Made by a program: the position numbers and the translations under genes | Assembly (NCBI GenBank): GCA_020466095.1 | Contig: CM035808.1 | Location: 13,781,163-13,845,162, forward strand | DNA length: 64,000 nucleotides | DNA from: Chlorops oryzae | Taxonomy: Eukaryota > Arthropoda > Insecta > Diptera > Chloropidae | Reading direction: 5' to 3' | Shown here: piece after piece, positions 48,639 through 60,329 of the stretch | Position numbering within the stretch: position 1 is the first letter of the stretch | Layout of the letters: each line of letters begins with the position of its first letter | The notes under the pieces: generated by a model | What the model was told of the DNA's origin: nothing | Seen by the model: the letters and a program-made list of their open reading frames with translations, nothing else | Database searches by the model: none

Positions 48639-50770
48639 TGTATATGAACTTAGCGAAACACTTTTTCAATTTGAATTTCTAAACTATCCTATAATTAGCC
48701 GTTAATTAACCGTTAATTAATCGTGAAAGAAAAAAATTTACCGCTCATCTAGTTTTTTTTTAATGCGATTGTTTCGCTAAGTTCATATGAACTTAGCGGA
48801 ACAAAAATTTTAAAAATTATGTTTTTTGTTTCCACTTATAGCTCAATCGATGCTGTGAATTAACCGTTAATTAATCGTGAAAGAAAAAAATTTACCGCTC
48901 ATCTAGTTTTTTTTTTTATGCGATGTTTCGCTGAGTTCGTATGCATGCAAAGACTGAAGACACAAACGCGAAAACAGTGAATAATGCGTTTCAAAAAAAA
49001 TTTGTTTTGAATTATTTTATGAATAGAAACCACTAACTGATTTTAATGGTTATAGTCTCAAAAAATTCGTCATAGATTGGGTTTTGCGGCATTTGAGTCG
49101 AAAATTTAATTTTTTTTATGCTAGGATTATTATTTGGCCAGTTAGGAGAAGGAACCCAAAGTGCAGTTTTAAAAAAAGGTAATAATTATAACATATTATT
49201 AAAACATAACAAAAACTAATCCAATATTCTTCATATTAGGCTCGTTTTAAAGGTAATTTTGTAAATTTTTCTAATATGCATACCGAACATGCTCGTTCTT
49301 GTTCGTACGGCATCTATATCATAGATTGAAGTTCGTGAGGTATTTTTCTTTAATTTAAGCCTAATCTTGTATGGTGACCCCCCTAAGGAGGGGAGATAGA
49401 GGGTAGGTATGTTCAAAGAAAATGTTTAGGGTAAAAAATAATGGGGTCGGTCAAACATATCATCTCTCTAGGAGGGGTTTGACTGTAGTGACGGCCATTT
49501 TTAATGAAAATTTGATAAAATGAAGGTAATTTTGTATGGAGGGCCCCCCTAAGGAGGGGAGATAGGGGGTAAGTATATTTGGGTTAAATGTGTAAATGAA
49601 AATAATAGTTGAGATTAGTCATACATTTTAACCCATTTATGCCATTGGTGCGTGGTTTGCACCAATTTTATAAAAAGGGTACTTTTATATGGGAGCCCCC
49701 TTAAGGAGGGGAGATAGGGGGAAAGTTTGTTCAGATAAAATGTTACGGGGGAAAAATTAATGGGGGTCGCTCTCACATTTTACACACTTTCTGACCTCCC
49801 TTACAGAGTTATGGCGACTATAGTAAGATTTGGCGGGGTTTTTGTGAACTTTGACCCCCGTGGGGCACGTCTAAGCGTCGTCCTACAGAAAAAAAATTTT
49901 GGCCCATAAAGTTTTTCGAGGAACCCTACAAAATGAGACCACCCACCTAAGAAATTCCAAAAAGTCGTTTTTAACGTCATGTCTACTGTTTATGCTTGCT
50001 TAGTCCGCTGTCACATTAGCGAAACATCGCATTAAAAAAACTAGATGAGCGGTAAATTTTTTTCTTCCACGATTAATTAACGGTTGATTCACAGCATCGA
50101 TAAAGCTATAATGGAAACAAAAAACATATTTTTAAAATTTTTGTTCCGCTAAGTTCATATGAACTTAGCGAAACATCGCATAAAAAAAAAAACTAGATGA
50201 GCGGTAAATTTTTTTCTTTTCACGATTAATTAACGGTTAATTCACAGCATCGATTGAGCTATAAGTGGAAACAAAAAACATATTTTTAAAATTTTTGTTC
50301 CGCTAAGTTCATATGAACTTAGCGAAACATCCGCATAAAAAAAAACTAGATGAGCGGTAAATTTTTTTCTTTCACGATTAATTAACGGTTTAATTCACAG
50401 CATCGATTGAGCTATAAGTGGAAACAAAAAACATATTTTTAAAAATTTTTGTTCCGCTAAGTTCATATGAACTTAGCGAAACATCGCATAAAAAAAAAAC
50501 TAGATGAGCGGTAAATTTTTTTCTTTCACGATTAATTAACGGTTAATTCACAGCATCGATTAAGCTATAAGTGGAAACAAAAAACATATTTTTAAAATTT
50601 TTGTTCCGCTAAGTTCATATGAACTTAGCGAAACATCGCATAAAAAAAAAACTAAAAGAGCGGTAAATTTTTTTTCTTTCACGATTAATTAACGGTTAAT
50701 TAACGGCTAATTATAGGATAGTTTAGAAATTCAAATTGAAAAAGTGTTTCGCTAAGTTCATAACATGAAA
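48639..50770. mobile_element. foldback (FB)-like element with tandem-repeat arms
   Basis: The long inverted arms (about 48639-48944 and 50011-50770) are built of a tandem unit of 152-154 bp; in the right arm units start at 50143, 50297, 50451 and 50603. Each unit joins the next through a 24-bp perfect palindrome centred on TTCATATGAA. The core of about 1.07 kb encodes no transposase and carries three repeats of a CCCCCCTAAGGAGGGG hairpin. The flanks repeat AAGA (48635-48638, 50771-50774), and copy 2 of the host duplication has the uninterrupted site at 52024-52027. The architecture is that of Drosophila FB elements, although those make 9-bp target duplications. Confidence 0.85.
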
Positions 50771-50845
50771 AAGAATTGCCAATAAATTTCTGAAATATTA
50801 TTTTTTCGATAGGTGTGAACGCGGTTTTATTTTCCCATTGAACAA

Positions 50846-52098
50846 CTACCATTTTAAAAACATTTTGCTACTTTCTAAGATAAGAAAACGACAGCACTTC
50901 CCCTTCTTCGTAGAAAATCCCACTCTCTCACTCACATTCGCTCATTAGATTTGCGCAGCTGTGGTGAAATAGTAATGCGTAACTGCGGTGGAATAGTGCG
51001 GCAACAAAGCAGCTCATGGAATTACTTTCATTCAGAATCTTCAGTTGGGTTGTTATATATGGTTGGTTTGCAAAACGTGAAATAAGACGGGAAGAAATAC
51101 GCACAAATGTGACAACGAAAACATCGGAATTCCGAATTCGAGAAAATGAGAAAAATGAAAAAGCTGAAATAAAAAATTCGCCCAATCGAAAACAGAAATT
51201 GAAAGAAACTACTTTGGCGTCTATCGCGGCGGCTGTGGTCTGCTCTGCTCTGCTTTTCTCGGCTGCGCAGCTGTTTTCGTTTGCCGCATGAGCGACCCAA
51301 TTGGATTTTATTAATTGCAATTTAGTGGAGAAATAGTGAAATGATAAAAAAGTGTGATAAACAAAGCGAAAAAACGGAAATTCATTGTCAATCCATACAG
51401 TTCAGTCGGCGCGTTCCTTCGATGATGTAGATATTTACTTATTAAATATATGTATGTATGTGTCTGCCTACATAAATAGTTCCGTAAACAAAAGTAAAAG
51501 CAAAGTTGGGAGAGCTTTCACGCGCGAAAAGGGTTTGAGCATGAGTATTTAAAGAAAACAAACAAACCGAAGAAAAGAACAACAAAACAAAAAATAAAAA
51601 CAAACCCTTTTGACTCTTGGTGAAGATTCGATTGATTTTCCGCGCATTTAAAGCACAAGCCGCACAAAAAGGCATTTAGGAAAGAAGAAATTCGAAATTG
51701 AAAGCGATAATACAGTACAGATTGAAGAGTGACTGCAGTGAACGTAAATTCCGAAATATCGCACAACCCTCAAAGAAACAGGAGCACTCTTCTCGAAGCA
51801 CAATGTTCACTTTCTTCGAGCTGCTGGGACTCTTTGCTCTATTGATGATACCCTTCATCTATGAAGAGAGTCACTTATTCCGTTACTATTTTAAATTCTT
51901 CCTCTACTACGGCATCGTTTCGCTAAATTCTATCATTTTGATCCCCGCTTTCCTCGTCCGGCCTTGCGACGTCCGAAATCTCCTGTAAGTAATCAAAAGT
52001 ATTCATCTTTCAATATAGACAATAAGAATTGCCAATAAATTTCTGAAATATTATTTTTTCGATAGGTGTGAACGCGGTTTTATTTTCCGATTGAACAA
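50846..52098 (+). repeat. AGPAT promoter/first-exon module, copy 2
   Basis: This is a direct tandem repeat of 47445-50845 without the 2136-bp foldback insertion. The junction between units is at the word GAACAA|CTACC (50841-50850). It ends with AACAA at 52098, directly before the tail of the dynein-like ORF. Upstream promoter DNA present in copies 1 and 3 (47059-47444) is missing. Confidence 0.9.
51803..51984 (+). CDS. AGPAT-like first coding exon, copy 2 (partial gene)
   Basis: This exon codes the same 60 residues as copies 1 and 3 and ends in the same donor (GTAAGT at 51985). It differs from copy 1 by synonymous changes such as GTC for GTA in the DVR segment. It keeps the 5' leader but only about 950 bases of the upstream module, so promoter strength may differ. 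It is followed after about 150 bp by the convergent dynein-like ORF. It may be an alternative first exon spliced to exon 2 beyond the window or a non-functional duplicate. Confidence 0.68.
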
Positions 52099-52134
52099 CA
52101 AATTGATAAAAAAAACAAATTTTTTTTTTTTTGA

Positions 52135-54024
52135 TTATTCAATAATTTTTCCAATATTTTCGACAATTTCTTCAAATACTGGAAACTTACTCAGTGGAAG
52201 GTCAAAAAGTAGTTCTTCTTTTTTGATCCACGTGGCATAATCTTGAACTTCATGAAGTTGTCGAAGAATGATTTGAATGAAAATTCTCCTTTCGCTGGAG
52301 TTGTTCAAATTGCTCATTCCCTTCAGCATTTCCATCTTGCCTGCCAAGTCTCTAAGGTCAAGATGTAATTTCTTCTCGACCGATTCCAAATGAGCTCGAA
52401 AACATATATAAAATTTGTCCAACCGGTGAATGGCGAATTCTCGAATCTCATCGATTTCTTCCGAAGAGTTCAAAACCTGCAGATTCAGCCTTAGATGCTG
52501 CTCATGGAGCTTTGCCACTCCAAGTAGACGATTGCCAATCAATTGTGCCTCGTTCACACGATGCTGCAGGTCGGTGATATGCATTCCATATACAAATGCA
52601 GCCAGTTCGAAGAGCTCTTCGGTCGATGCTGGTGTTTTAAGTGCTCGAAACTTTAGTGCTTCGACTTCTTTAAGGATTTCTTGAAGTAAATCAAAATGTT
52701 TCCACATCAATTGACACTTTACACTCTCAGCGAGGCCAAAAAGGCTCTGAAGCAAAGATCCGTTGTTAATTATGGCTCCTCTCAGGAAGAACGATTTAGG
52801 CTCAAGTTGGAGCATTGATAAAGCTCTAAAAAGAACTTCAAAATCAGCGAGATCGTTTTCCTTGACTGCGCTCAAAAGGAATTCATAACGCTCTTGGAAG
52901 CTTTTTAAAAAATATGCGACTGGCTTGTAAGTGGCTCTGACCGCTTGCTTAACATCTGAAATGAATTCAGCCAAATAGATTTCTTCCATTCTCATATTTA
53001 TGTACGAGAACTTTCCCTTCGCTCCATAGAGGGACCCGTCGATCTCATTGTCCAATGTTGGCAGCAAACCGACGCCCAGATTTGCGATTTTTAAGACCAG
53101 TATTTCATAGAAGCTCTCAAGCGTTTCCAGCGTTGGATTCAGAGTAATTCCGCCGTTTCCATTGAATTCCAATTTAAATGCAATCATTGGAATATCACCA
53201 TCTTCATTCGTAAGGAATTTCAAAAGGCCTGCAAGCACATCCGCTTTCATTTCGTTCAAATGGATCACGATTAAGCCTTCAAGGCAATTATAAAGCCTTC
53301 TGGGGCATGTCCTTTGAACTATTTTCCGTTTGAGCATATTAATTAAGCAGGGATACCATGTCCAACGTAGAGTCTCATTGATTCCATCGATACCTTTGAA
53401 TAATGCATTGAAAAATGAACGCTCCGAAAGCGGTCTCTTTGGCAATAGAGGCTTCAAACTCAATTGAAATATCGGCAATTCACTCCGAAGAAAACTAAGC
53501 AATCCGCCAACTGATCGTCGTGTCAGAAGGAACATTTTTTCCATCCTCTCTTTAGCTTTCTCAAATCGTTCACGCCTGCCATCCGGCCACTCAGTATATA
53601 TCCTATGGTCTAGACAATTCTCTTCCATTCTCTTGAGTTGATCGTTTTTTTTCAGCAGCTGATTTATGGAGTACTCACGCATTGTTTCATCGTAATGGCT
53701 TCTCGCTTCTTCCATAACGGTTTCAGTGAGCTTCGTGTGCATCTTCAATCGTTCTTTTGAAATGAAACTCCAAATTTTCTCTTCCAAAAATCGAGGCATT
53801 CGTGCAACTGGGGCTTCTCTTGCGTATGCGTTGAGGCGATGTTTTAGCTCCTTCCACGGCATTGGATGTTGCTCCCCCGGTTCTGCCCTTTCACGTAATG
53901 CGGCCTTTAATATCCTTTTTGAGGCGAGCTCTTTGAGCAAGGCAAAATGTCGCTGATCGTTCAACGTGGAGAGTCTGAATTGTAGAAAAGGGCTTGGTTT
54001 GTGATTGGTCTCGAGAAAGGACAT
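52135..54024 (-). CDS. dynein heavy chain tail-like protein, 629 aa, no motor
   Basis: An uninterrupted minus-strand ORF starts at an ATG preceded by AAAAAAA (a possible acceptor TTTGCAG lies 14 bases upstream). The sequence resembles the N-terminal tail and pre-linker region of axonemal inner-arm dynein heavy chains: a charged helical start, a NPTLETLESFYEILVLKIAN block, VAYFLKSFQERYEFLL, then STEELFELAAFV and the coiled C-terminal part ending LSKFPVFEEIVENIGKIIE. In the family this point is usually followed by PY..LW and the linker; here TAA follows at once, so linker, AAA ring and stalk are absent (full chains exceed 4000 residues). The homology breaks about 40 bases from the end of the AGPAT duplication. 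It could be a truncated duplicate, a testis-specific tail-only protein, or a first large exon. The family assignment rests on recognition, not a search. Confidence 0.68.
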   Translation of the reverse strand: MSFLETNHKPSPFLQFRLSTLNDQRHFALLKELASKRILKAALRERAEPGEQHPMPWKELKHRLNAYAREAPVARMPRFLEEKIWSFISKERLKMHTKLTETVMEEARSHYDETMREYSINQLLKKNDQLKRMEENCLDHRIYTEWPDGRRERFEKAKERMEKMFLLTRRSVGGLLSFLRSELPIFQLSLKPLLPKRPLSERSFFNALFKGIDGINETLRWTWYPCLINMLKRKIVQRTCPRRLYNCLEGLIVIHLNEMKADVLAGLLKFLTNEDGDIPMIAFKLEFNGNGGITLNPTLETLESFYEILVLKIANLGVGLLPTLDNEIDGSLYGAKGKFSYINMRMEEIYLAEFISDVKQAVRATYKPVAYFLKSFQERYEFLLSAVKENDLADFEVLFRALSMLQLEPKSFFLRGAIINNGSLLQSLFGLAESVKCQLMWKHFDLLQEILKEVEALKFRALKTPASTEELFELAAFVYGMHITDLQHRVNEAQLIGNRLLGVAKLHEQHLRLNLQVLNSSEEIDEIREFAIHRLDKFYICFRAHLESVEKKLHLDLRDLAGKMEMLKGMSNLNNSSERRIFIQIILRQLHEVQDYATWIKKEELLFDLPLSKFPVFEEIVENIGKIIE

Positions 54025-54301
54025 TTTTTTTAATGATCCTGCAAATTGATTGATATTCTAATTTAACTGATTTTAAGGACAACTAAAATGGATTTATTTC
54101 GATAACACCAATAGTTAAACAACAAATTATTATGGCGAAAAATTGAAACAGCGAAAAATTTCATCGAATTGAACTTTCCTTTGAATTTTCCTTTGAATTT
54201 TCATTTAAAATTTTGTCGGCTTTTGTAAAGTCCGTTTGGAATGGAAAAATCAAAAAACGACTAAGTAGACATAGAGCTCTAAGACGGGATTTACACAGTT
54301 G

Positions 54302-54405
54302 CAGTCGAAACTCTCTATAACGAAATTCTCTCTATAGCGAATATTCTGAGCCTTTTTCGATACATTTTTGGGCCTTTTGGAGTTTGTTATAGAGAGTTTG
54401 GACTG
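54302..54405. mobile_element. 104-bp pogo/Tigger-like MITE
   Basis: The ends CAGTCGAAACTCTCTATAAC and GTTATAGAGAGTTTGGACTG are inverse with one mismatch and typical of pogo/Tigger-derived MITEs (CAGTnnAACTCTCTATAA). TA flanks are not preserved. It lies upstream of the dynein-like ORF. Confidence 0.65.
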
Positions 54406-55555
54406 TGTTGATGACGAGACCAAGGGTATAAGATCATAGCGAGCCTGCGAATCCTAGCTCAATCTTCAAAAGTGAGTTTATCGGGTATTGGATCAAAGTG
54501 GTCGAGTTTTGAGGTCTGCAATACAGAAAAGATGAACCACATTATCCAAATATATATCTGGACATGGTACGACGAAGATCAGGAGCCACATAATTGAGAG
54601 AAACCAGCTCTGCCTGATCTTGGGGTAGTCCCTTGTGGAACCCCTTCTGGGGCTATGCTTAATCATAATTAAAGCACAGATAGTCCCGGAATCTTGACTA
54701 ACGATCTCTACATTGTCAATTGGCACATTTCATATTGAAACAAAATACAGTCTGCGGCAAAAGGTCCATTTACCAATTCCTCTTTTTTTTGCTATTGCAG
54801 TTGACAACTCTATTTCTGTATAAAAGTTGTGAAAGTGACAGTGTTTTATCTGCATCTGTTTAGCAGACCTGTCAAATTACACTACTCTACAAAATCGAGC
54901 ATTTTGTATGCCTTTTAAAGTTGTGTCATATATTTATACTAATTAAGGGTCCCTGAATATTGAAACACAAAAATTTCTTTTTTATTAGCTCCTAGTTAAT
55001 AACGGTCTTTTAAATTTTTGTCTATAGTATCAATGAGTAACCCCTTGGGCTTCAGCCAATTTTAATGATCTTGATTTCATATGAAAGAAGAATAAATATG
55101 CAACATATCTCTTATTCATATCAATGAAATCCGTTCAATAGTTTGGGCGCTATGAGGCATCAAACGCATTAATGATGTGTGTTTTTTAACAATTTTGCTT
55201 CAAAAATGGGTTTCAAATCCATAACATTTTCCAAAAAGAACCGGTATTCCATCTCTGACTATCTTAAGTCAGAGAGAAGATTGCTAAAAGTACATATCTC
55301 AATCCGATGAAACCAAAAATCCGATGCTTGGTTCATATTTTAATCGGTTTTTGGAAAAAACGAGACGCGATTTTTCTTCCAAAATTGTTTAAATTTAGAA
55401 ATCAGTATTGGGTTTATTGATCTATATGGCGGAAACTATTGAACCGATTTCATAGATATGTATGAGAGATACGATGTATTTTGATTATTCTTTCATATCA
55501 ATCTAAGAATTTTACAAGCAGTCAAGGGGTAGTGGGGCTATGACTAAAAACAGAC
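54406..55555. other. no gene seen
   Basis: No gene is supported. A GVPQG-like word on the minus strand near 54640 is not backed by further reverse-transcriptase motifs. Confidence 0.4.
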
Positions 55556-55631
55556 TTATACTATTATACTATATTATATTATACTATATTATATTATACT
55601 ATTTTATATTATACTATATTATATTATATTA
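55556..55631. repeat. TATAC/TATAT simple repeat
   Basis: About 75 bases of ACTATATTATATTAT units; the pogo-like element at 55634 inserted at a TA of this tract, and similar TACTATGATACTATGATA continues after its right end. Confidence 0.7.
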
Positions 55632-55633
55632 TA

Positions 55634-57341
55634 GGGTAAGTTGCCCGGTTGTGGCCATAGTTTCGTTTTTTAGCCATAACTTTTGATAAAATCATAGTTA
55701 TGTGGTAATATATATATCAATGGAAAACTTGAAGTCCTAGCTAACTATTCATACCAGTATTAATTCGATTTTCTTAAAAAACAACGTTGCTATTAAATTT
55801 TAAAAAATTTGCCTTTTTTAATGATAAAATTTTTTTTACCCGGTTGTGGCCACCCCTGAAAAATGTTCTGAAAATAGAAAAATAATAGGAATAAAATGAC
55901 TCATGATGTTTAGATAAAGTAGTTTTATTGATTTCCAATGTTTTTAGTTGCAAAAATAAGAAAAAGTTTCAAAAACACTTTGGGAAAAAAGAAATGGCAA
56001 TGAAATTATTAGTTTTTTTCATCGGTTTCGCAATTTTCGCACGTGTAATATCGAGTTCGCATATTAGAACACTTCAAATGTACCGGCCTTTGGCACGTGT
56101 TGCATTTAATAGAGTTGTTGGCGGTTAATCGAACGGGCAACAACTTCATACAAATAATGCAAAAGTCGAGATCCTCCTCCTCATCATCAGGAGATGCTGG
56201 TTGAGTCTTCTTTGTATTGGCTCGTTTATCCGCCGGTTTGACAGGCATTACTGCAGCTCCTCGCTTTGCTGTTCTCCTTCCTCGTGTCGACTTATTGTTT
56301 TTAGCTTCTTGATTGATGGCTCGCTTCGTGGCTTTGTCCTTTAATTCAGCGAGGACTGACGATGAAGTGAGAACGGCGCTTCTCATGGGTTTTCTGTCAC
56401 AATTGGAAGGTTTCCGTGGGGGAGCTCCTTACATAGGACCTATGGAATTCAGAATCGATAGAGAAGTTCTCGATGTAGATGGCTCAGGTGTGGTGGCACT
56501 TTTCTCGACATTCCCAACTGCTGCATCGGGCATGACAATTTGGCGTTGATAATTTTCGTCATCACCTTCATTGGCAATCTCTTTCTCGTTGTATTCGACA
56601 GCTTCGATATAATCTACTTCGCTGAAGATATCTGGATCAAACGGACAAATTCCGGTTGATCGAAAACCCGCCTTGATTTTGCTTGGATTTAAAGCCAGGT
56701 CGAGTGTCCTAGAGACAATTCCTGCTATATGACGAATTTCCAACACCTTATTTTCGCAATATCATCTTATATGTCCAATTTTATAAAACAACTGAGAATT
56801 ATAAACAACGTAATGAAAAAAAAAACGTATAATAACCTCCCAACATCCTCATGATCATTTTGTTAACATAAACAACGATATTCAACAATGTGTTTACATA
56901 ATACGCCCTTTACGCGATAAAGAAGGGGTGGCCACAACCGGGAAAATTTTGGTGGCCACAACCGGGAAAACCAGTGTTGTCGAAAAATGATCAAAACATT
57001 TTTTTGGTGCAGAACTTTCGATCAAACCGAAATATAATCAAAAAATACCATGTTTTCTCTTTCCAAACATATATTGCGCTCACCTTTTTGCCATTCCAAA
57101 CTGTAATAACCGTGCTTTGTACACGAGACGAAGTTACATCAGCGCTGTCAAAAACACGCAAGACAATGTTACCGATCATAGATACTTCGCGTATGCATCT
57201 GTAGACGGTCGGTATCGGCAAAAAACATCGTGTTGGCATCGCACATCAATATCAATTATCGTATTGACTCTATCTGCCCCATGTCGAAAAATAACCAGGG
57301 GTGGCCACAACCCGAGTATGGCCACAACCGGGCAAGTTACC
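55634..57341. mobile_element. pogo/Tigger-like DNA transposon, decayed (1.7 kb)
   Basis: The left end GGGTAAGTTGCCCGGTTGTG and the inverse of the right end GGTAACTTGCCCGGTTGTG match over about 24 bp with one indel and one mismatch. TA flanks both ends (55632-55633, 57342-57343). The word GGCCACAACCGGG recurs inside both ends (near 55839, 56930, 56953 and 57303), as expected for transposase-binding subterminal repeats. Only the C-terminal part of a transposase remains. Confidence 0.85.
56009..56746 (-). pseudogene. pogo/Tigger-like transposase C-terminus with PHD finger, broken
   Basis: The minus-strand reading has two open pieces in the same frame separated by one TAA (56429-56431). The first (56746-56432) carries the end of a DDE_1-type domain (KIKAGFRSTGICPFDPDIF). 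The second (56386-56009) is basic, then ends in a C4HC3 PHD-type finger: CIIC, CNTC, HLKC and CENC with the usual spacing. PHD tails are found on insect pogo/Jerky-type transposases. Upstream of 56746 the frame meets a stop and the catalytic DDE region is missing. Confidence 0.75.
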
Positions 57342-57343
57342 TA

Positions 57344-58462
57344 CTATTTACTATGATACTATGATATTTAAAAAACGCGTATTTACTGATTGGGATTGCG
57401 AAATGCCCGTCCGTCTTTATTTATGAGCAAGTTCGAGAATCGACCAGATCGGACCAATTTTAAGGGTACCCTTAAGTGCTAGGGTCTGTCACAAAAATCC
57501 CAAAACTGCCCCAAAATCGGACTTTTTCGAGATATTTCAATGAATTTTTAAATCTGATCCTAATTTTAAACCTCCGATTAGAATTCCAACAATTTGATAA
57601 AGTGGGCGTGGTCAGAAGACGGTTTTCAGAGAGAAATTTACCTTAAAAATCTGAAGAGCACTTTGTCTTCACATGCGGGGTCTTGGGGCCTGTATTAAAG
57701 AATGTTCAAACATACGAATATGTCTGTGTCGGGTATTGTATTTTCAGGCTCGCCAGACTATAACATCCTTAATTTATTCATCTATTTTTATTTCAAAACA
57801 TGGAAGATAGACCATGGACAACAATTACTTGGTTTTTTGTGCATTTACTGTGTTTCAAATTTTGGTAAAATTATTCAGTTGATAATTTGCGAGCTTAAGG
57901 GAAAATTCTTTTTTCCTCGGAACAGTCAAGTTCTAAAATGTTAAAGTTTTCGATTTACGGGTGAATAATAACAAGAACGTGTGGCTATTATCTCAGATTA
58001 TTTGATAACCAAAAATTAGGTAAATACATATGACATCGTAAATTAACTAAAGATAAATTTGGCTGATAAAATTCAAAACCATTGAAGCCTCAAATAGATG
58101 AAATACTGAACGAGTGCTAAGATCTTCAAAAGATATGAGATTACTGAAGAAAACTCAAAAAGCTCTCAACCGATACCAATGGTATTTGACAAAAATCTGC
58201 TCTTGAGCCGTAGTGTGTAAATATATGAACGTCTAATCAACCAGAACTTCCGAAATGTTCAACAAGTTTGTACTTTACTTTCAAAAGAGGCCCGGAAAAA
58301 AGACAGAAAAGTAGAATTTTTTTGTACGGGCGCCAAAAATCCAATCCTTTGCTGCGTTTTGATGCGAGGATCTTACAAGATTGCTCACCATTGCTGCCAA
58401 TTTGAAAAAAAAACAATTGTTTTTCTTGTACTGTGATTTCCAATAAAAAAATATTTTCCTTA
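57344..58462. other. no gene seen; degraded dispersed repeat
   Basis: 57380-57640 has words such as CCGTCCGTCTTTATT, GAATCGACCAGATCGG and GTGGGCGTGGTC that suggest a worn dispersed repeat of the kind at 30299. No gene is supported. Confidence 0.35.
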
Positions 58463-58776
58463 GTGCTGTCGATATGCTATTATAGTAGTGTTTTTTAATA
58501 CTTTTGTCTCGGCATACTACCTTACTGTTCCTTTCATTAACGTACTACTATTTGGTTCTAATAAAATTTTGTTATCCCTTCTTTGTGCTGTAAAAATTAA
58601 CTGCCATTCATTCAGTTTTTAGCCTTCTTGATTTACGAGTTTTCGAAGGAAAACCAAGTTTTTCTTTTACTTCTATTGCTTAAAAACTACTTTTTTTTTA
58701 AATATACTTCGTTAGTTTTCAAAAACACCATTTTAAAACCATTTCACTACTTTCTAAGATACAAAAACAACAGCAC
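58463..58776 (+). repeat. older diverged copy of the AGPAT upstream region
   Basis: This segment is a diverged direct repeat of about 58916-59215 (and 47208-47500): GTGCTG..ATGCTA.TATAGTAGT, CTCCTTTCATTAACG, CATTCATT..TTAGCCTTCTT, TTACGAGTTTTCGA and ACTTTCTAAGATA are shared in order. It shows that the upstream region duplicated before the recent triplication. Confidence 0.7.
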
Positions 58777-58777
58777 T

Positions 58778-60329
58778 AATCCATATCCGCTTGTGCCAAA
58801 GAAACCTCATCCGCCACATCCCTAAACGTAACATAGAATATTCTCTCGCTCTTTTGCTTGCGATGTGGAGAAATAGTAATTTCTATTCACCACCACTACT
58901 AACTACCCCTTCACAGTGCTGATAAATGCTACTATAGTAGTTTTAATTGGTACTTTTTGTCCCACCATACTACTTTACTACTCCTTTCATTAACGAAAAA
59001 GTGTACATGTTTTCATAGATAATTACAGTCATTCATTTTTAAGCCTTCTTTGTTTACGAGTTTTCGATGTTTTTAAAGGAAAGCCTCTAACTAGTGTTTA
59101 TTTTTCTTCAATTGCTTAAAAGCTACTTCTTTTTTAATATCCTCCGTTTTTTTTTTATAAAAACTACCATTTTAAAAACATTTTGCTACTTTCTAAGATA
59201 AGAAAACGACAGCAGTTCCCCTTCTTCGTAGAAAATCCCACTCTCTCACTCACATTCGCTCATTAGATTTGCGCAGCTGTGGTGAAATAGTAATGCGTAA
59301 CTGCGGTGGAATAGTGCGGCAACAAAGCAGCTCATGGAATTACTTTCATTCAGAATCTTCAGTTGGGTTGTTATATATGGTTGGTTTGCAAAACGTGAAA
59401 TAAGACGGGAAGAAATACGCACAAATGTGACAACGAAAACATCGGAATTCCGAATTCGAGAAAATGAGAAAAATGAAAAAGCTGAAATAAAAAATTCGCC
59501 CAATCGAAAACAGAAATTGAAAGAAACTACTTTGGCGTCTATCGCGGCGGCTGTGGTCTGCTCTGCTCTGCTCTGCTTTTCTCGGCTGCGCAGCTGTTTT
59601 CGTTTGCCGCATGAGCGACCCAATTGGATTTTATTAATTGCAATTTAGTGGAGAAATAGTGAAATGATAAAAAAGTGTGATAAACAAAGCGAAAAAACGG
59701 AAATTCATTGTCAATCCATACAGTTCAGTGGGCGCGTTCCTTCGATGATGTAGATATTTACTTATTAAATATATGTATGTATGTGTCTGCCTACATAAAT
59801 AGCTCCGTAAACAAAAGTAAAAGCAAAGTTGGGAGAGCTTTCACGCGCGAAAAGGGTTTGAGCATGAGTATTTAAAGAAAACAAACAAACCGAAGAAAAG
59901 AACAACAAAACAAAAAATAAAAACAAACCCTTTTGACTCTTGGTGAAGATTCGATTGATTTTCCGCGCATTTAAAGCACAAGCCGCACAAAAAGGCATTT
60001 AGGAAAGAAGAAATTCGAAATTGAAAGCGATAATACAGTACAGATTGAAGAGTGACTGCAGTGAACGTAAATTCCGAAATATCGCACAACCCTCAAAGAA
60101 ACAGGAGCACTCTTCTCAAAGCACAATGTTCACTTTCTTCGAGCTGCTGGGACTCTTTGCTCTATTGATGATACCCTTCATCTATGAAGAGAGTCACTTA
60201 TTCCGTTACTATTTTAAATTCTTCCTCTACTACGGCATCGTTTCGCTAAATTCTATCATTTTGATCCCCGCTTTCCTCGTCCGGCCCTGCGACGTCCGAA
60301 ATCTCCTGTAAGTAATCAAAAGTATTCAT
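58778..60329 (+). repeat. AGPAT promoter/first-exon module, copy 3 (probable parent locus)
   Basis: This copy is nearly identical to 47059-48617. At its right end identity with copies 1 and 2 stops after AAAGTATTCAT (60329), where the sequence continues as a different intron. Because an intact module plus the older upstream repeat lie here, this is the best candidate for the original locus, with copies 1 and 2 derived from it; that direction is inference. Confidence 0.85.
60126..60307 (+). CDS. AGPAT-like first coding exon, copy 3 (partial gene, probable main one)
   Basis: Starts at ATG in context AGCACA and codes MFTFFELLGLFALLMIPF through RPCDVRNL plus two bases, ending at the donor GTAAGT (60308). 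The two membrane spans and the RP.DVRN word correspond to the N-terminus of AGPAT1/2-type 1-acylglycerol-3-phosphate acyltransferase, an ER enzyme converting lysophosphatidate to phosphatidate. The rest of the gene, including NHxxxxD and EGTR motifs, must lie past 64 kb; none is found in the remaining 3.7 kb. The initiator word TCAGTC of copies 1 and 2 is TCAGTG here (near 59726). Confidence 0.72.
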